A stretch of 64,000 nt of DNA from assembly GCA_025360015.1 (NCBI GenBank), contig JANYCZ010000029.1, positions 1-64,000 of the forward strand, in the 5' to 3' direction. The notes below the pieces were generated by a model. That model had not been told where the DNA came from. It saw only the letters and a program-made list of their open reading frames with translations, and ran no database searches. The position numbers and the translations under genes are program-made. The DNA is from Verrucomicrobiota bacterium (GTDB taxonomy: Bacteria; Verrucomicrobiota; Verrucomicrobiia; Verrucomicrobiales; Verrucomicrobiaceae). Shown here in pieces: positions 46,851-55,770 of this stretch. Each line of letters opens with the position of its first letter. Position 1 is the stretch's first letter.

Positions 46851-46861
46851 TTGATTCCAGC

Positions 46862-46903
46862 AAAACGCCCGGCCGCTTGTTGAAAGCGTGACCGGGCGTT
46901 TTT
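46862..46903 (+). terminator. Intrinsic terminator of the giant gene
   Basis: AAAACGCCCGG (46862-46872) pairs with CCGGGCGTTTT (46892-46902), with an inner CGCTT/AAGCG helix in the intervening bases, followed by T residues. It starts 12 bases after the stop codon, so the 37-kb gene ends as its own transcription unit. Confidence 0.92.
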
Positions 46904-47380
46904 GTGAGCGGGTGAGATTTTGGCAAGTGGCTGCCATGGCAAGGCAGGATGCGAAGGGTCATTTCCAAAACGTATTTCTGGCAAGTGCGCGTGGAGACGC
47001 TCCCCGCCATGCCGTTTGGAAATCTAAGGAACCTTCGATTCTACCGCAAAGGGGCAGAGAGGCAGAGGTAGAAGAGAATGCACGCCCTCTCGGCCACCTT
47101 GCCCTGCGGCACACCGAAAGTCCGCATGGTCGTCATACCGGAATGAGTTGGGCGAACCGCTATAGCTGCCACTTTCAGATGTCGCGTGGTGTGCGTGAGC
47201 TGACAAGCCTGCGGAAAGCGGTGGCTGCGTTAGTGGCTCACTGCGCGACCACAGCCTAAAAAGGGGCATTCTCGGCTGCTCCGCCTGCACGATGCGGAAA
47301 TGAGTTTGCGATGCGCCCTATTGATGAGTGAAATCAGCTGGGCACCCAGCACGTGCGGGCAGCAGAGGGCTGCTGCCGTA
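46904..47380. other. Intergenic region with dispersed repeat; no gene seen
   Basis: Several open frames on both strands overlap here but none has a family-like composition or start. Positions 47034-47068 hold the second copy of the 35-base repeat also at 1800-1834. At 47358-47377 an 8-bp hairpin (GGCAGCAG/CTGCTGCC) abuts the stop of the minus-strand GAF gene and may help end its transcript, although it has no T-run. Confidence 0.5.
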
Positions 47381-47818
47381 TCAGGGGGGCAGGAGGCGTG
47401 GGGCGATGCTGCGGGCGGTGTTCATCAGCTGATCTTTTTCTTCTGCGGTGAAGTCATAGGGCACCAGCTTGCCGATGCCGAGGGTGCCGCAGAGACGGCC
47501 GCCATCCAGCACGGGAACGGCCAGGGTGCCCTGCACGTGGGTTTGTTTTGCGCCTGTTCTGGCGACGCCTGAGGTGTCTGTCTGCAGATTGCACATCTCC
47601 ACCGGTTCCTGGCGTTCAGCGGCCACTCCTGCGATGCCCTTGCCCACGGGGATGGACTGGATGATGGGCATCAGCGCTTCCGGGATGCCTTGATGTGCCA
47701 CCAGCTTGAGATGGCGGTCCGCCGGATCCAGCCGGTGGAGGGTGCCCGTCGTACAGCCAAATTCTGCGATGGTTTGAGCAAGAAATTCAGACCAGATGGT
47801 GTCGGTAGTGGAAATCAT
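47381..47818 (-). CDS. GAF-domain protein
   Basis: A 145-residue cytoplasmic protein made up almost entirely of one GAF sensor domain: CTTGTLHRLDPADRHLKLVAHQGIPE (residues about 22-47), a GKGIAGVAAERQEPV helix-strand region (59-73), and VQGTLAVPVLDGGRLCGTLGIGK (94-116). GAF domains bind small ligands such as cyclic nucleotides or chromophores, or sense redox state. There is no output domain, so it must act on a partner or as an enzyme of the small free-standing GAF type; CNLQTD carries a cysteine that could be relevant. It is transcribed divergently from the secreted protein at 47902, sharing an 83-base promoter gap. Ligand unknown. Confidence 0.85.
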   Translation of the reverse strand: MISTTDTIWSEFLAQTIAEFGCTTGTLHRLDPADRHLKLVAHQGIPEALMPIIQSIPVGKGIAGVAAERQEPVEMCNLQTDTSGVARTGAKQTHVQGTLAVPVLDGGRLCGTLGIGKLVPYDFTAEEKDQLMNTARSIAPRLLPP

Positions 47819-47901
47819 GACAGAAGGAAGGAAGGGAAGCTTGGATTTGTCGTTGTCGGAGCGGAAGGAGTCGTTATTCTGCCGTCATCTTCGTTTCTGT
47901 C

Positions 47902-48462
47902 ATGAAATCCTGCTCTGCTTTTTTTGTTCTTCTTTGGCTGACCTCTGCCTCCGCGCAACCGGCCAAGCCGGCTGGCACCCCCATTGTGGCCAAGAGCACC
48001 TACCACCCGGACAACTCGCATTCAGAGACCATCGTTGACAAGAGCACCAACGAACTCATCGAGTCCACCTACAACGCCGGCGGGGCGCTCGTTGCCAAGA
48101 AACACTATCTGCTCAACGAACGCGGGCTGCCTACCCAGGGGCACATCTATGACGGGCGTGGCAATCTGGTCGCCCGCTCTCAGGTCTATTTTGATTCGTA
48201 CGGACGCGCGACGGAGATGCGCTCCTTCAATCTCAACGGCCAGTGCTACCAGCAGGTGGTCTATGAATATGATGCGCGTGGCGTGGCGAAGACACCCAAA
48301 GTTGTTAATGTGAATCCGGGGGCTGCTCCTTCGATCAAGCCTGGCATCATTGATTTCACGAACAGCGCAGCGCCGGGACAAATGCCGCAGCAGGGAGCTC
48401 CAGCCCAGCCCCAGGTGCAGCCGAAGAAAAAAGGCTTCTTCGGACGCCTGTTTGGCAAATGA
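47902..48462 (+). CDS. Secreted protein with YD-like repeats
   Basis: A 186-residue protein with a signal peptide (hydrophobic FFVLLWLTSASA, cleavage near ASA-QP, residue 19). The middle (residues about 35-130) contains short repeated units of the type YDGRGNLVARSQVYFDSYGRATEMRSF and YEYDARG, which recall YD/RHS or MORN-like beta units in which each strand pair carries Tyr-Asp and Gly. After residue 140 it becomes proline- and glutamine-rich and ends in a basic KKKGFFGRLFGK tail. The stop overlaps the RapA start as ATGA, so the genes are coupled even though one product is exported and the other cytoplasmic. Function unknown. Confidence 0.8.
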   Translation: MKSCSAFFVLLWLTSASAQPAKPAGTPIVAKSTYHPDNSHSETIVDKSTNELIESTYNAGGALVAKKHYLLNERGLPTQGHIYDGRGNLVARSQVYFDSYGRATEMRSFNLNGQCYQQVVYEYDARGVAKTPKVVNVNPGAAPSIKPGIIDFTNSAAPGQMPQQGAPAQPQVQPKKKGFFGRLFGK

Positions 48463-51221
48463 GCAAGAATCAGCCCACGGCAAGGATGGAAGCCCCCGCA
48501 CCCGGCCAGCGCTGGATCAGTCAAAGCGAGCCCGAACTGGGGCTTGGCATTGTCAGCAGCATTGAAGGCAACTTCATTGATCTGCGCTTTCCCGCCTCAG
48601 GTGAAAAGCGCCGTTATGCGCGCAACGGCGCGCCCCTGCGGCGTGCCAGTTTTCAGGCGGGGGACAAGATCTCCCTGCGGGATGGTGGTGAGCATCCCAT
48701 TGACTCAGTGAGCTCCATCGACGGGGCTTTGATCTACCGCTGCGGCTCCCGCAGCATCCCTGAGTCTGAGCTTGCGGACACCCTGAGCCTTGGAGGGCCG
48801 CAGGAGCGGCTGCTGGCCGCGAGCATTGATGATCTGCAGTCCTTTGCGCTGCGTGCGGAAGCAGTGGAATGGCGCTGCCGCATGCAAGCCTCTCCTGTGC
48901 GTGGGTTTATTGGCGGACGTGTCGATCCGATCCCGCATCAGATGTCTATTGCTGCGGATGTCACCGGCCGCCTGTTGCCGCGTGTGCTGCTGGCGGATGA
49001 AGTGGGTCTTGGCAAGACGATCGAGGCCGGTCTCATTCTGCATCGACTGAACCTCACGGGGAGGGCTTCGCGCATTCTGGTGCTGGTGCCTGATGCGCTG
49101 CCACACCAGTGGTTTGTCGAGTTGCTGCGCCGGTTCAATCTGATGTTCAGCTTGTTTGATGAGGAGCGTTGCGCGGCCATCGAGGCGGGTGATCCCGAGG
49201 GGAATCCCTTTCTCGACAGCCAGCTGGTCCTTTGTCCGCTTTCTTTGCTTAGCGGCTCTCCCAAGCGCGCCCTGCAGGCCGCAGACGCTGCCTGGGATCT
49301 TCTCATCGTCGATGAGGCGCATCATCTCGAATGGACGGTGGAAGCACCTGGCATCGCCTATCAGGTGGTTGAAGCCATCGCCCAGCGCGTGGCCGGCTTG
49401 CTGCTGCTCACCGCCACGCCGCAGCAACTCGGGGCGGAAGGCCACTTTGCGCGACTGCGGCTGCTGGACCCGGATCGCTATGGGGATCTGAACGCGTTTC
49501 TCGCTGAATCCACCCGCTATGAGCAGGTGGCGCAGGTGGTGGATCGCATCCTGCATGGCGGGCTCATGAGTGGTGAGGACGGGGAGCTTTTCGCCAGCCA
49601 TTCATCGCGTGTGCAGCAGCATGCCGCGCAGCTTGCCGCTGGGGACGAAACCGCACGGCAGCGCCTTGTGGCCGATCTCCTGGATGAATTCGGCACGGGT
49701 CGCGTCATGTTTCGAAACACGCGTGCGGTGATTCAGGGATTTCCGCCACGGCAGTGCCATCTGAAGCCGCTAACTCCCGAGCCCGATGCGAAGCCGGGGG
49801 ACACGCTCATTCGCTGGCTGGCTGCGACTCTGCGTGAACTTGGCGATGCCAAAGTTCTGCTCATCTGCCGTACGCGCAAGCTGGCTGAAGACATCCACGA
49901 ACGGCTGCTGCGTGAGATCAATGTGCATGCGGTGCTCTTTCATGAAGGGCTCACGCTGATGCAGCGGGACCGGCATGCTGCGGCGTTTGCCGATCCCGAA
50001 GGGGCACGCCTGCTGATCTGCTCTGAAATCGGCAGTGAGGGGCGCAATTTTCAGTTTGCCCAGCATTTGGTCCTGTATGACCTGCCACGCGATCCTGAAC
50101 TGCTGGAGCAGCGCATTGGACGTCTGGACCGCATCGGGCAGAAGGGGGTCATCAACATCCATGTGCCGTTTGTGACTGGCAGTGAAGGGGAGGTGCTGGC
50201 CCGCTGGTATCATGAAGGTCTGGACGCCTTCGAACACAGTCTGCAGGGGGCCACGCAACTGCTGCATAGCTTTACTGCTGAGATCGAAGAGCTTTGCACC
50301 GGCTTCAACGCCAAAAAGCTTGCAGACTGCATCCGCCGCAGCAAGGCACTGCGTCTAGAGGTGCGCCAGAAACTTGAGCGGGGCCACAACCGGCTGCTGG
50401 AGCTGAACTCCTGCAAGCCGCGCCTCGCGGCGCGCATGATCGAGCGCATTCGCGATGTGGATGCCGGGCTCGATTTCGAGCGTTTCTTCATACGCCTGCT
50501 TGACCACTTCGGCATGCATGTGGAGGAGATGACGCACCGGACGTGGTACATCCGCCCGGACAATCTCATCACGGACGCGCTGCCTTCATTGCCAGAGGAA
50601 GGTCTTACTTTCTCCTTTGATCGTGAACGTGCGCTCTCGCGTGATCACGAGGCCTTCATGACCTGGGATCATCCGCTGGTTTGTGCGGCGCTGGATGTGC
50701 TGCTCGGCTCCCATGCGGGCAATGCCGGGTTTGCTTTCTGGAAGGCATCTGGAGGTGACGGGCTGGTGCTGCAAACGTGTTTCATCGCCGAGTGCATCGC
50801 GCCGGCAGCGCTGCATGCCACGCGCTTCATGCCCGCCACGCCTCTGCGAGTCGCTGTGGATCATCAGGGTCGAGATCTGAGTGCCGATGCCGGCTTTACG
50901 CGCGCCAAGCTCACGCCTGGTGATCCTACGCGCACCGTGGAAAACGAAACCGTCCGGCACAAGCTCCTGCCCACGATGCTTGGCAAAGCGCAGCAGCTTG
51001 CGGAAGTGCAGCTCAAAACGTTGCAGCAGCGTGCCATGACGGCTATGCGCAAGCAGATGGATGAGGAGATCGCGCGGCTGGAAGATTTGCAGGCGCGCAA
51101 TCCGCATGTGCGCCCTGAGGAGATCATCGCCTTGAGTGATCAGCGGGATGCGCTTGCCGCTGCCATTGGTAACACCACGGTGAGGTTGGATGCGGTGCGG
51201 CTGGTGCTGAGGTTGAAATGA
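48459..51221 (+). CDS. rapA: RapA-like SNF2-family RNA polymerase recycling ATPase
   Basis: A 920-residue ATPase, close to the 968 residues of E. coli RapA, which binds RNA polymerase and aids its release and recycling after transcription. The N-terminal 110 residues resemble the RapA beta-barrel domains (GQRWISQSEPELGLGIV). Helicase motif I is LLADEVGLGKTIEAG (residues 177-191), motif II is DEAHH (285-289), motif III is LLTATPQQ, and motif VI is QRIGRLDRIGQ. The C-terminal part keeps RapA-type segments (ARNPHVRPEEI, LDAVRLVLRL), so it is not just a generic SNF2 helicase. The ATG lies within the stop of the preceding secreted-protein gene. No terminator was recognised right after it. Confidence 0.92.
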   Translation: MSKNQPTARMEAPAPGQRWISQSEPELGLGIVSSIEGNFIDLRFPASGEKRRYARNGAPLRRASFQAGDKISLRDGGEHPIDSVSSIDGALIYRCGSRSIPESELADTLSLGGPQERLLAASIDDLQSFALRAEAVEWRCRMQASPVRGFIGGRVDPIPHQMSIAADVTGRLLPRVLLADEVGLGKTIEAGLILHRLNLTGRASRILVLVPDALPHQWFVELLRRFNLMFSLFDEERCAAIEAGDPEGNPFLDSQLVLCPLSLLSGSPKRALQAADAAWDLLIVDEAHHLEWTVEAPGIAYQVVEAIAQRVAGLLLLTATPQQLGAEGHFARLRLLDPDRYGDLNAFLAESTRYEQVAQVVDRILHGGLMSGEDGELFASHSSRVQQHAAQLAAGDETARQRLVADLLDEFGTGRVMFRNTRAVIQGFPPRQCHLKPLTPEPDAKPGDTLIRWLAATLRELGDAKVLLICRTRKLAEDIHERLLREINVHAVLFHEGLTLMQRDRHAAAFADPEGARLLICSEIGSEGRNFQFAQHLVLYDLPRDPELLEQRIGRLDRIGQKGVINIHVPFVTGSEGEVLARWYHEGLDAFEHSLQGATQLLHSFTAEIEELCTGFNAKKLADCIRRSKALRLEVRQKLERGHNRLLELNSCKPRLAARMIERIRDVDAGLDFERFFIRLLDHFGMHVEEMTHRTWYIRPDNLITDALPSLPEEGLTFSFDRERALSRDHEAFMTWDHPLVCAALDVLLGSHAGNAGFAFWKASGGDGLVLQTCFIAECIAPAALHATRFMPATPLRVAVDHQGRDLSADAGFTRAKLTPGDPTRTVENETVRHKLLPTMLGKAQQLAEVQLKTLQQRAMTAMRKQMDEEIARLEDLQARNPHVRPEEIIALSDQRDALAAAIGNTTVRLDAVRLVLRLK

Positions 51222-51591
51222 AAAAGGGGGACGCGCTCGGTCAGGGTAACGGGGCGGTGCAAACGTGCGGCGGAGCTCTTAGCAGACGCTGCTGGTGGAC
51301 GTGGGGTGCGACGGAGTGCTGGGGTTGCTTCCCATTGATGAGCGGCAGGACCCAGGGGAGCACTCGCTAAAGCTCGGCTGACCCTTGGCTACATTACGCA
51401 GCCCCGATTGGGGCTGAAGAACGGTGCTGGCGGAAGCCTGGAGCGGTCATGCTGCCAAGTGGTTTGGCGGCGCACAAGCTTCTCAAAAAGCAGGGGATCC
51501 CGCCTTAATTGAATGCAGAAAAAAGGGGGATCATTGCTGATCCCCCTCGCTGAGTGTTGAATTGAAAGGATCAAGAAGATCCCTCTGCTGG
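51222..51591. other. Convergent intergenic region between rapA and ftsH
   Basis: About 370 bases without a supported gene. Apart from the ftsH terminator at 51519-51546 I see nothing identifiable. The two flanking genes point towards each other, so no promoter is required here. Confidence 0.5.
51519..51546 (-). terminator. Intrinsic terminator of ftsH
   Basis: GGGGGATCA (51525-51533) pairs perfectly with TGATCCCCC (51538-51546) around a 4-base loop. On the minus strand the stem is followed by a run of six T residues (complement of A at 51519-51524). It lies about 46 bases past the ftsH stop. Confidence 0.9.
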
Positions 51592-53739
51592 TCAGGCCGG
51601 CACGCCAGTGAGGCCTGGGGCCATGCCGCCGTCGTCTTCGTCTTCACGTTTCACGGGACGTGCGTCGGGGGACTTGGGAAGGGGTGGCGGAGGTGGTGGC
51701 TTGCTCTTGTTTTCGGGCGGATTGAGGAGGCGGCCGTGAGCCATGATTTCCTTGATGTGGTTGCCGTCGAGGGTTTCGTATTCGAGCAACGCATGGGCGA
51801 GGACGTCGAGCTTGTCCTTGTAATTGAGAAGGACTTCCTTGGCTTTGGCGTAGGCTTCGTCGATGAGGCGTTTCACTTCTTCGTCGATCTTCTGCGCCGT
51901 GTCTTCGCTGTAGTTGCTGCTGCCGCGACCCATGAAGGAGGTGCTTTCGTTTTCACCGTACTCGATCATGCCGAGCTTGGTGCTCATGCCCCAGGAGCAG
52001 ATCATGCTGCGGGCGATGCGGGAGGCCATGCGGATGTCCCCGCTGGCACCGCTGGTCACATCACCAAACTGGATTTCTTCAGCCACACGACCACCCATGG
52101 TGACAATGAGGTTGGCGATGAGCTCACTCTTGCGGTGGGTGAACTTGTCCTCCTCCGGCAGCATCATGGTGACGCCGAGCGAAGGGCCGCGGGGGATGAT
52201 GGTGACCTTGTGCAGAGGATCGGTGTGCTCCAGCACTTCATTGAGGATGGCGTGGCCGGCCTCATGATAGGCGGTGTTTTCCTTCTCCTTCTCGGTGAGG
52301 GCCATGCTGCGGCGTTCACGGCCCCAGCGCACCTTGTCACGAGCTTCTTCGAGCTCGGGATTGGTGATGGACTTCATGTTTCTGCGCGCGGCGAGCAGGG
52401 CGGCCTCATTGAGGAGGTTGGCCAGTTCCGCACCGGAGAAGCCAGGGGTGCCACGGGCGATCTTGGAAAGGTCGGCGGTGTCGGCGAGCTTCACTTTCTT
52501 GGCGTGAACGCGGAGGATTTCCTCGCGGCCTTTCACATCGGGCAGATTGACGGTGACCTGACGGTCGAAACGGCCGGGACGGAGCAGGGCGGGGTCGAGC
52601 ACATCGGCGCGGTTGGTGGCGGCGATGATGATGATGCCTTCCTGGGTATCGAAGCCATCCATTTCGACAAGCAGTGCATTGAGGGTCTGTTCACGTTCGT
52701 CGTGACCACCGCCCATGCCGTGACCGCGATGACGGCCTACGGCATCGATTTCATCAATGAAGATGAGGCAGGGGGCGTTCTTCTTGCCCTGCTCAAACAT
52801 GTCACGCACGCGGCTGGCACCGACCCCGACGAACATTTCGACGAAGTCTGAGCCGCTGATGCTGAAGAAAGGAACGTCGGCCTCGCCAGCGATGGCCTTG
52901 GCCAGGAGGGTCTTGCCGGTGCCGGGAGGGCCGGTCATGAGGACGCCCTTGGGGATCTTGCCGCCGAGGCGCTGGAACTTCTTCGGGTCCTTGAGGAACT
53001 CGACGATTTCCTGCACTTCTTCTTTGGCTTCTTCCACACCGGCCACGTCCTTGAAGGTGACCTTGTTGCGGTCCTGGGCGAGCATCTTGGCCTTGCTCTT
53101 GCCGAAGCTCATGGCTCCACGACCGGCGCTGCGAAGCTGCTGGCGGACGAGGAAGTAGAAGAAGGCGAGGATGACCAGCAGCGGCAGAAGGAAGCCGAGG
53201 AGGGAGGACCACATCTCGTTTTCATACACGGGAATGAGAACGAGCTTGTGGGCATCCAGCAGCTTATGGAGCTCCTCTTTTTGGAACTCGATGTTCACCG
53301 CGACGGAGAAGGGTTTCGAGTCGCCGGCGATGCTTAAGACAGGGGGCTTGCCGAGTTCGTCTTTGGCGGGCTCAGCGGGGAGGGGCTTGCTGAGATCAAT
53401 GGGTGAAGAGACTTCCGGTTCGCCCGCTTTGGTGGCGTGCGCAGGCTTGATAGCCGGAGCGGCGAAGTACCAGCCACGGATGGTCTGCTCCGAGGTGGTG
53501 TCGAGATTGACGAGTTCGAGTTTCTTGCTGGAATCGATGGCACCGGCTTCGACTTTCTCCTTGAACTCGGCGTAGTTGAAAACTTTGCGGCTGCTGGTCA
53601 GCCCCTTGTTCATCACGAAAGCCGAGATCAGCAGAGTGATCGCGAGCGCGAAGAGCATGAAACCGCGCCAGTTGAACTGCGGGTCTTGGTTGCGGCGGCT
53701 GGGGCCGTCAGGACGGTTATTGAAGGGGTCGTCGGACAT
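51592..53739 (-). CDS. ftsH: ATP-dependent zinc metalloprotease FtsH
   Basis: A 715-residue inner-membrane AAA protease that degrades misassembled membrane proteins and regulatory proteins. Transmembrane helices lie at about 26-44 and 178-198 and enclose an extracytoplasmic part of about 135 residues, longer than in E. coli and with a proline-rich stretch around 95-125. The AAA module has Walker A GPPGTGKT (270-277), Walker [10 protein letters not shown] (324-332), and the second region of homology near [20 protein letters not shown] (374-393). The zinc site is HEAGH (492-496). The C-terminal 30 residues are low-complexity (runs of proline, then acidic). It is preceded 116 bases upstream by the phosphoenolpyruvate-hydrolase-like gene in the same direction. 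Confidence 0.97.
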   Translation of the reverse strand: MSDDPFNNRPDGPSRRNQDPQFNWRGFMLFALAITLLISAFVMNKGLTSSRKVFNYAEFKEKVEAGAIDSSKKLELVNLDTTSEQTIRGWYFAAPAIKPAHATKAGEPEVSSPIDLSKPLPAEPAKDELGKPPVLSIAGDSKPFSVAVNIEFQKEELHKLLDAHKLVLIPVYENEMWSSLLGFLLPLLVILAFFYFLVRQQLRSAGRGAMSFGKSKAKMLAQDRNKVTFKDVAGVEEAKEEVQEIVEFLKDPKKFQRLGGKIPKGVLMTGPPGTGKTLLAKAIAGEADVPFFSISGSDFVEMFVGVGASRVRDMFEQGKKNAPCLIFIDEIDAVGRHRGHGMGGGHDEREQTLNALLVEMDGFDTQEGIIIIAATNRADVLDPALLRPGRFDRQVTVNLPDVKGREEILRVHAKKVKLADTADLSKIARGTPGFSGAELANLLNEAALLAARRNMKSITNPELEEARDKVRWGRERRSMALTEKEKENTAYHEAGHAILNEVLEHTDPLHKVTIIPRGPSLGVTMMLPEEDKFTHRKSELIANLIVTMGGRVAEEIQFGDVTSGASGDIRMASRIARSMICSWGMSTKLGMIEYGENESTSFMGRGSSNYSEDTAQKIDEEVKRLIDEAYAKAKEVLLNYKDKLDVLAHALLEYETLDGNHIKEIMAHGRLLNPPENKSKPPPPPPLPKSPDARPVKREDEDDGGMAPGLTGVPA

Positions 53740-53855
53740 GTGCGGGGGTTGTTACGACTAAGTAACGCGAGTCCGAGCATACACGCCGGTAATTTTTTTG
53801 CAAAATGCGATTCTATAGGGCTGCGCCCCCCTTATGCGGGGGAGAGGCCGACCGC
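53740..53855. other. Gap between the PEP-hydrolase-like gene and ftsH
   Basis: A 116-base spacer. On the minus strand it holds CCCCC-GCATAA-GGGGG (about 53828-53843) as a possible hairpin without a T-run. The following AT-rich stretch (53790-53815) could carry an ftsH promoter. Both readings are weak. Confidence 0.35.
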
Positions 53856-54719
53856 TCAGCGGCCGAAGGCAACGCTTTTGAACTCGCGCGTCAGGCTGGT
53901 GAGCGAATCCTCCACGCCCATGCGCTCCAGGCTGCTGGCGCCGACGAAGCCGTCCGCCGAGGTCTTGCTGAGGATGAATTCGACGTCCTTGGGCGTGTTG
54001 ATGGGGCCGCCGTGGGTGAGGGTGAAGACGTCTGGGTTCACGCTCTTCGCGGCGTCAATGATGTCCTGGGTGACTTTCACGGTGTGGTCCCAGCTCACCA
54101 CAGCATTGGTCACGCCGATGCTGCCGCCGACTGTGGTGCCGACGTGCGCGATGATGGCGTCTGCGCCGTTCTTGGCCATTTTGATGGCCTCCTCAGGGGT
54201 CGCGACATAGACGATGCTGAACATGTCCATGCGCGTGGCGAGGCCGATCATTTCGAATTCTTTCTCCACGCTCATGCCGGTTTCTTCGAGCACGCCACGG
54301 AAATGGCCGTCCACGATGGTGTGGGTGGGGAAATTGTTCACGCCGGAGAAGCCCATCTCCTTCACGCGACCGAGCCAGTGCCACATGCGGCGGCGGGGAT
54401 CGGTGGCATGCACGCCACAAACGACGGGGATTTCTTTGACGACGGGCAGCACTTCATACTCGCCGATCTCCATGGCGATGGCATTGGCATCGCCATAGGC
54501 CATGAGGCCGCAGGTGCTGCCGTGGCCCATCATGCGGAAGCGACCGCTGTTGTAGATGATGATCAAATCGGCCCCGCCTTTTTCGATGAACTTGGCGCTG
54601 ATGCCCGTGCCTGCTCCGGCAGCGATGATCGGCTCGCCCTTGGCGCGGGTGGCTTTGAGACGGTCCACGACTTCTTGTTTCGTGTAGGGATTTCCGATTC
54701 CGGTCCAGGGATTGGGCAT
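53856..54719 (-). CDS. Phosphoenolpyruvate hydrolase family / TIM-barrel protein
   Basis: A 287-residue protein matching in style the TIM-barrel family annotated as phosphoenolpyruvate hydrolase-like or TIM-barrel signal transduction proteins. Features are the glycine-rich IIAAGAGTGISAKFIEKGGADLIIIYNSGRFRM (residues about 31-63), GVHATDPRRRMW (102-113), FPTHTIVDGHFR (129-140), AHVGTTVGGSIG (190-201), and THGGPINTPKD (234-244). The reaction is inferred from family naming only; members occur beside regulators and uncharacterised transport genes in fungi and bacteria. It is divergent from an AraC-family regulator across a 107-base gap holding a large inverted repeat, which suggests, but does not prove, that the regulator controls it. 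Confidence 0.82.
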   Translation of the reverse strand: MPNPWTGIGNPYTKQEVVDRLKATRAKGEPIIAAGAGTGISAKFIEKGGADLIIIYNSGRFRMMGHGSTCGLMAYGDANAIAMEIGEYEVLPVVKEIPVVCGVHATDPRRRMWHWLGRVKEMGFSGVNNFPTHTIVDGHFRGVLEETGMSVEKEFEMIGLATRMDMFSIVYVATPEEAIKMAKNGADAIIAHVGTTVGGSIGVTNAVVSWDHTVKVTQDIIDAAKSVNPDVFTLTHGGPINTPKDVEFILSKTSADGFVGASSLERMGVEDSLTSLTREFKSVAFGR

Positions 54720-54729
54720 GGCAGGGGGA

Positions 54730-54818
54730 GTTTACGGTTGTTGACGATGGTTGACGGTAGATGACAGTGGTTTGAAACAACGGTCAACCACCGTCAACGA
54801 CTGTAAACAACCGTAAAC
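54730..54818. repeat. Inverted repeat between divergent genes (GTTTACGGTTGTT arms)
   Basis: GTTTACGGTTGTT (54730-54742) and its exact complement AACAACCGTAAAC (54806-54818) flank several partly matching GTTGACGG/CCGTCAAC units. The whole element can fold into an imperfect long hairpin. The same core occurs at 890-924 and 1846-1861, so it is a dispersed repeat. It sits between the PEP-hydrolase-like gene and the AraC gene and could double as a regulator site or terminator. Confidence 0.85.
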
Positions 54819-54826
54819 GGTTTCCC

Positions 54827-55714
54827 ATGCACGCACGAGCTGCCATCCAAGAGCTATCCGAAACGCACACCCATGGGGCTGATACCGAGTACCGGATGGT
54901 GCGGGGGTCGGAGCGGGATGCGCGGGCGTGGCTGCGGAGCGCGCCGCTGTGTGGCACGCTGGCGACGCACCGCATCGCGCATGCGGGGGTGATGACGGCG
55001 CGTGCGCCGTACCGCATCGTGCGCATGCATCAGGGCGGGCTGTATTTCCTGGCCTGCCTGGAAGGCGAGGGGCGGGTGCTGGTGGATGGAGTGTGGAAGA
55101 AATGCAGCGCGGGCATGGCGGTGGCGCTGCCGCCTTTCATGGTGAACGCCTTTCATGCGGTGCCCGGAAAGATCTGGCGCTGCTGCTGGGTGCGCTATGA
55201 GCAGCAGCCGGAGCAGACTCCGATCCTCAGCAGCAGCTCGCCGCTGATGGCACCGTTTGCGGGTGCGGCGCTGTGGCATGCGATTGAAGGGCTGATCGAA
55301 GAGGCAGGTCATGAAGCGAAACCCGCCGCCATGTTTCATGGGGTGGAGTTGATTCAGCACTACATTGAGCGCTTCGCGCAGCCGTGGCAGGTGGATGACC
55401 GGCTGCACCGGATCTGGGAAAAGGTCTCTGCGAGTGTGGGCTATGACTGGACGCTGGATGAACTGGCGCATCAGGCGCATGTGAGCGCGGAGCACCTTCG
55501 TCGGCTGTGCCGGAAGGCGCTGGGGCGTACGCCGATGCATCACGTGACGTGGCTGCGGATGCGCAAGGCGGCGGAGCTGCTGAGCACGACGAATCTGAAG
55601 ATCGAGACGATCTCGCACGAGGTGGGGTATCAGAATCCTTTTGTGTTCAGCAACACTTTCAAGAAGTGGATCGGGTGGCGGCCGAGTGAGCACCGGAGCC
55701 GGATGGGCGGGTGA
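54827..55714 (+). CDS. AraC-family transcriptional regulator
   Basis: A 295-residue DNA-binding protein. The N-terminal half (residues about 45-135) is a cupin-like sensor domain (GGLYFLACLEGEGRVLVDG, CSAGMAVALPPFMVNAFHAV). The C-terminal 95 residues contain the AraC double helix-turn-helix: WTLDELAHQAHVSAEHLRRLCRKALGRTPMHHVTWLRMRKAAELL, then IETISHEVGYQNPFVFSNTFKKWIGWRPSEHR, which keeps the family's GYxxPFxFSxxFKxxxGxxPxxxR pattern. Such regulators usually bind a sugar or small metabolite and activate nearby genes; the divergent PEP-hydrolase-like gene is the likeliest target by position. Ligand unknown. Confidence 0.93.
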   Translation: MHARAAIQELSETHTHGADTEYRMVRGSERDARAWLRSAPLCGTLATHRIAHAGVMTARAPYRIVRMHQGGLYFLACLEGEGRVLVDGVWKKCSAGMAVALPPFMVNAFHAVPGKIWRCCWVRYEQQPEQTPILSSSSPLMAPFAGAALWHAIEGLIEEAGHEAKPAAMFHGVELIQHYIERFAQPWQVDDRLHRIWEKVSASVGYDWTLDELAHQAHVSAEHLRRLCRKALGRTPMHHVTWLRMRKAAELLSTTNLKIETISHEVGYQNPFVFSNTFKKWIGWRPSEHRSRMGG

Positions 55715-55770
55715 TGGTGATCAAATCCAAAGAATGCAATTTCTCCATTGTTCGCTAGTCTTCTGCTGCC

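Noticed and set aside
46500-46850. Type V autotransporter barrel at the end of the giant protein
   Set aside because: The last 350 bases encode a WDTS-type segment and a PEP-CTERM tail; no alternating amphipathic strands ending in an aromatic residue were seen.
51562-52851. 429-codon plus-strand frame opposite ftsH
   Set aside because: Shadow of the ftsH coding strand; no independent motif.
53805-54764. 319-codon plus-strand frame opposite the PEP-hydrolase-like gene
   Set aside because: Antisense frame with His/Ala/Asp-rich, low-information content; the minus-strand gene shows clear family features.
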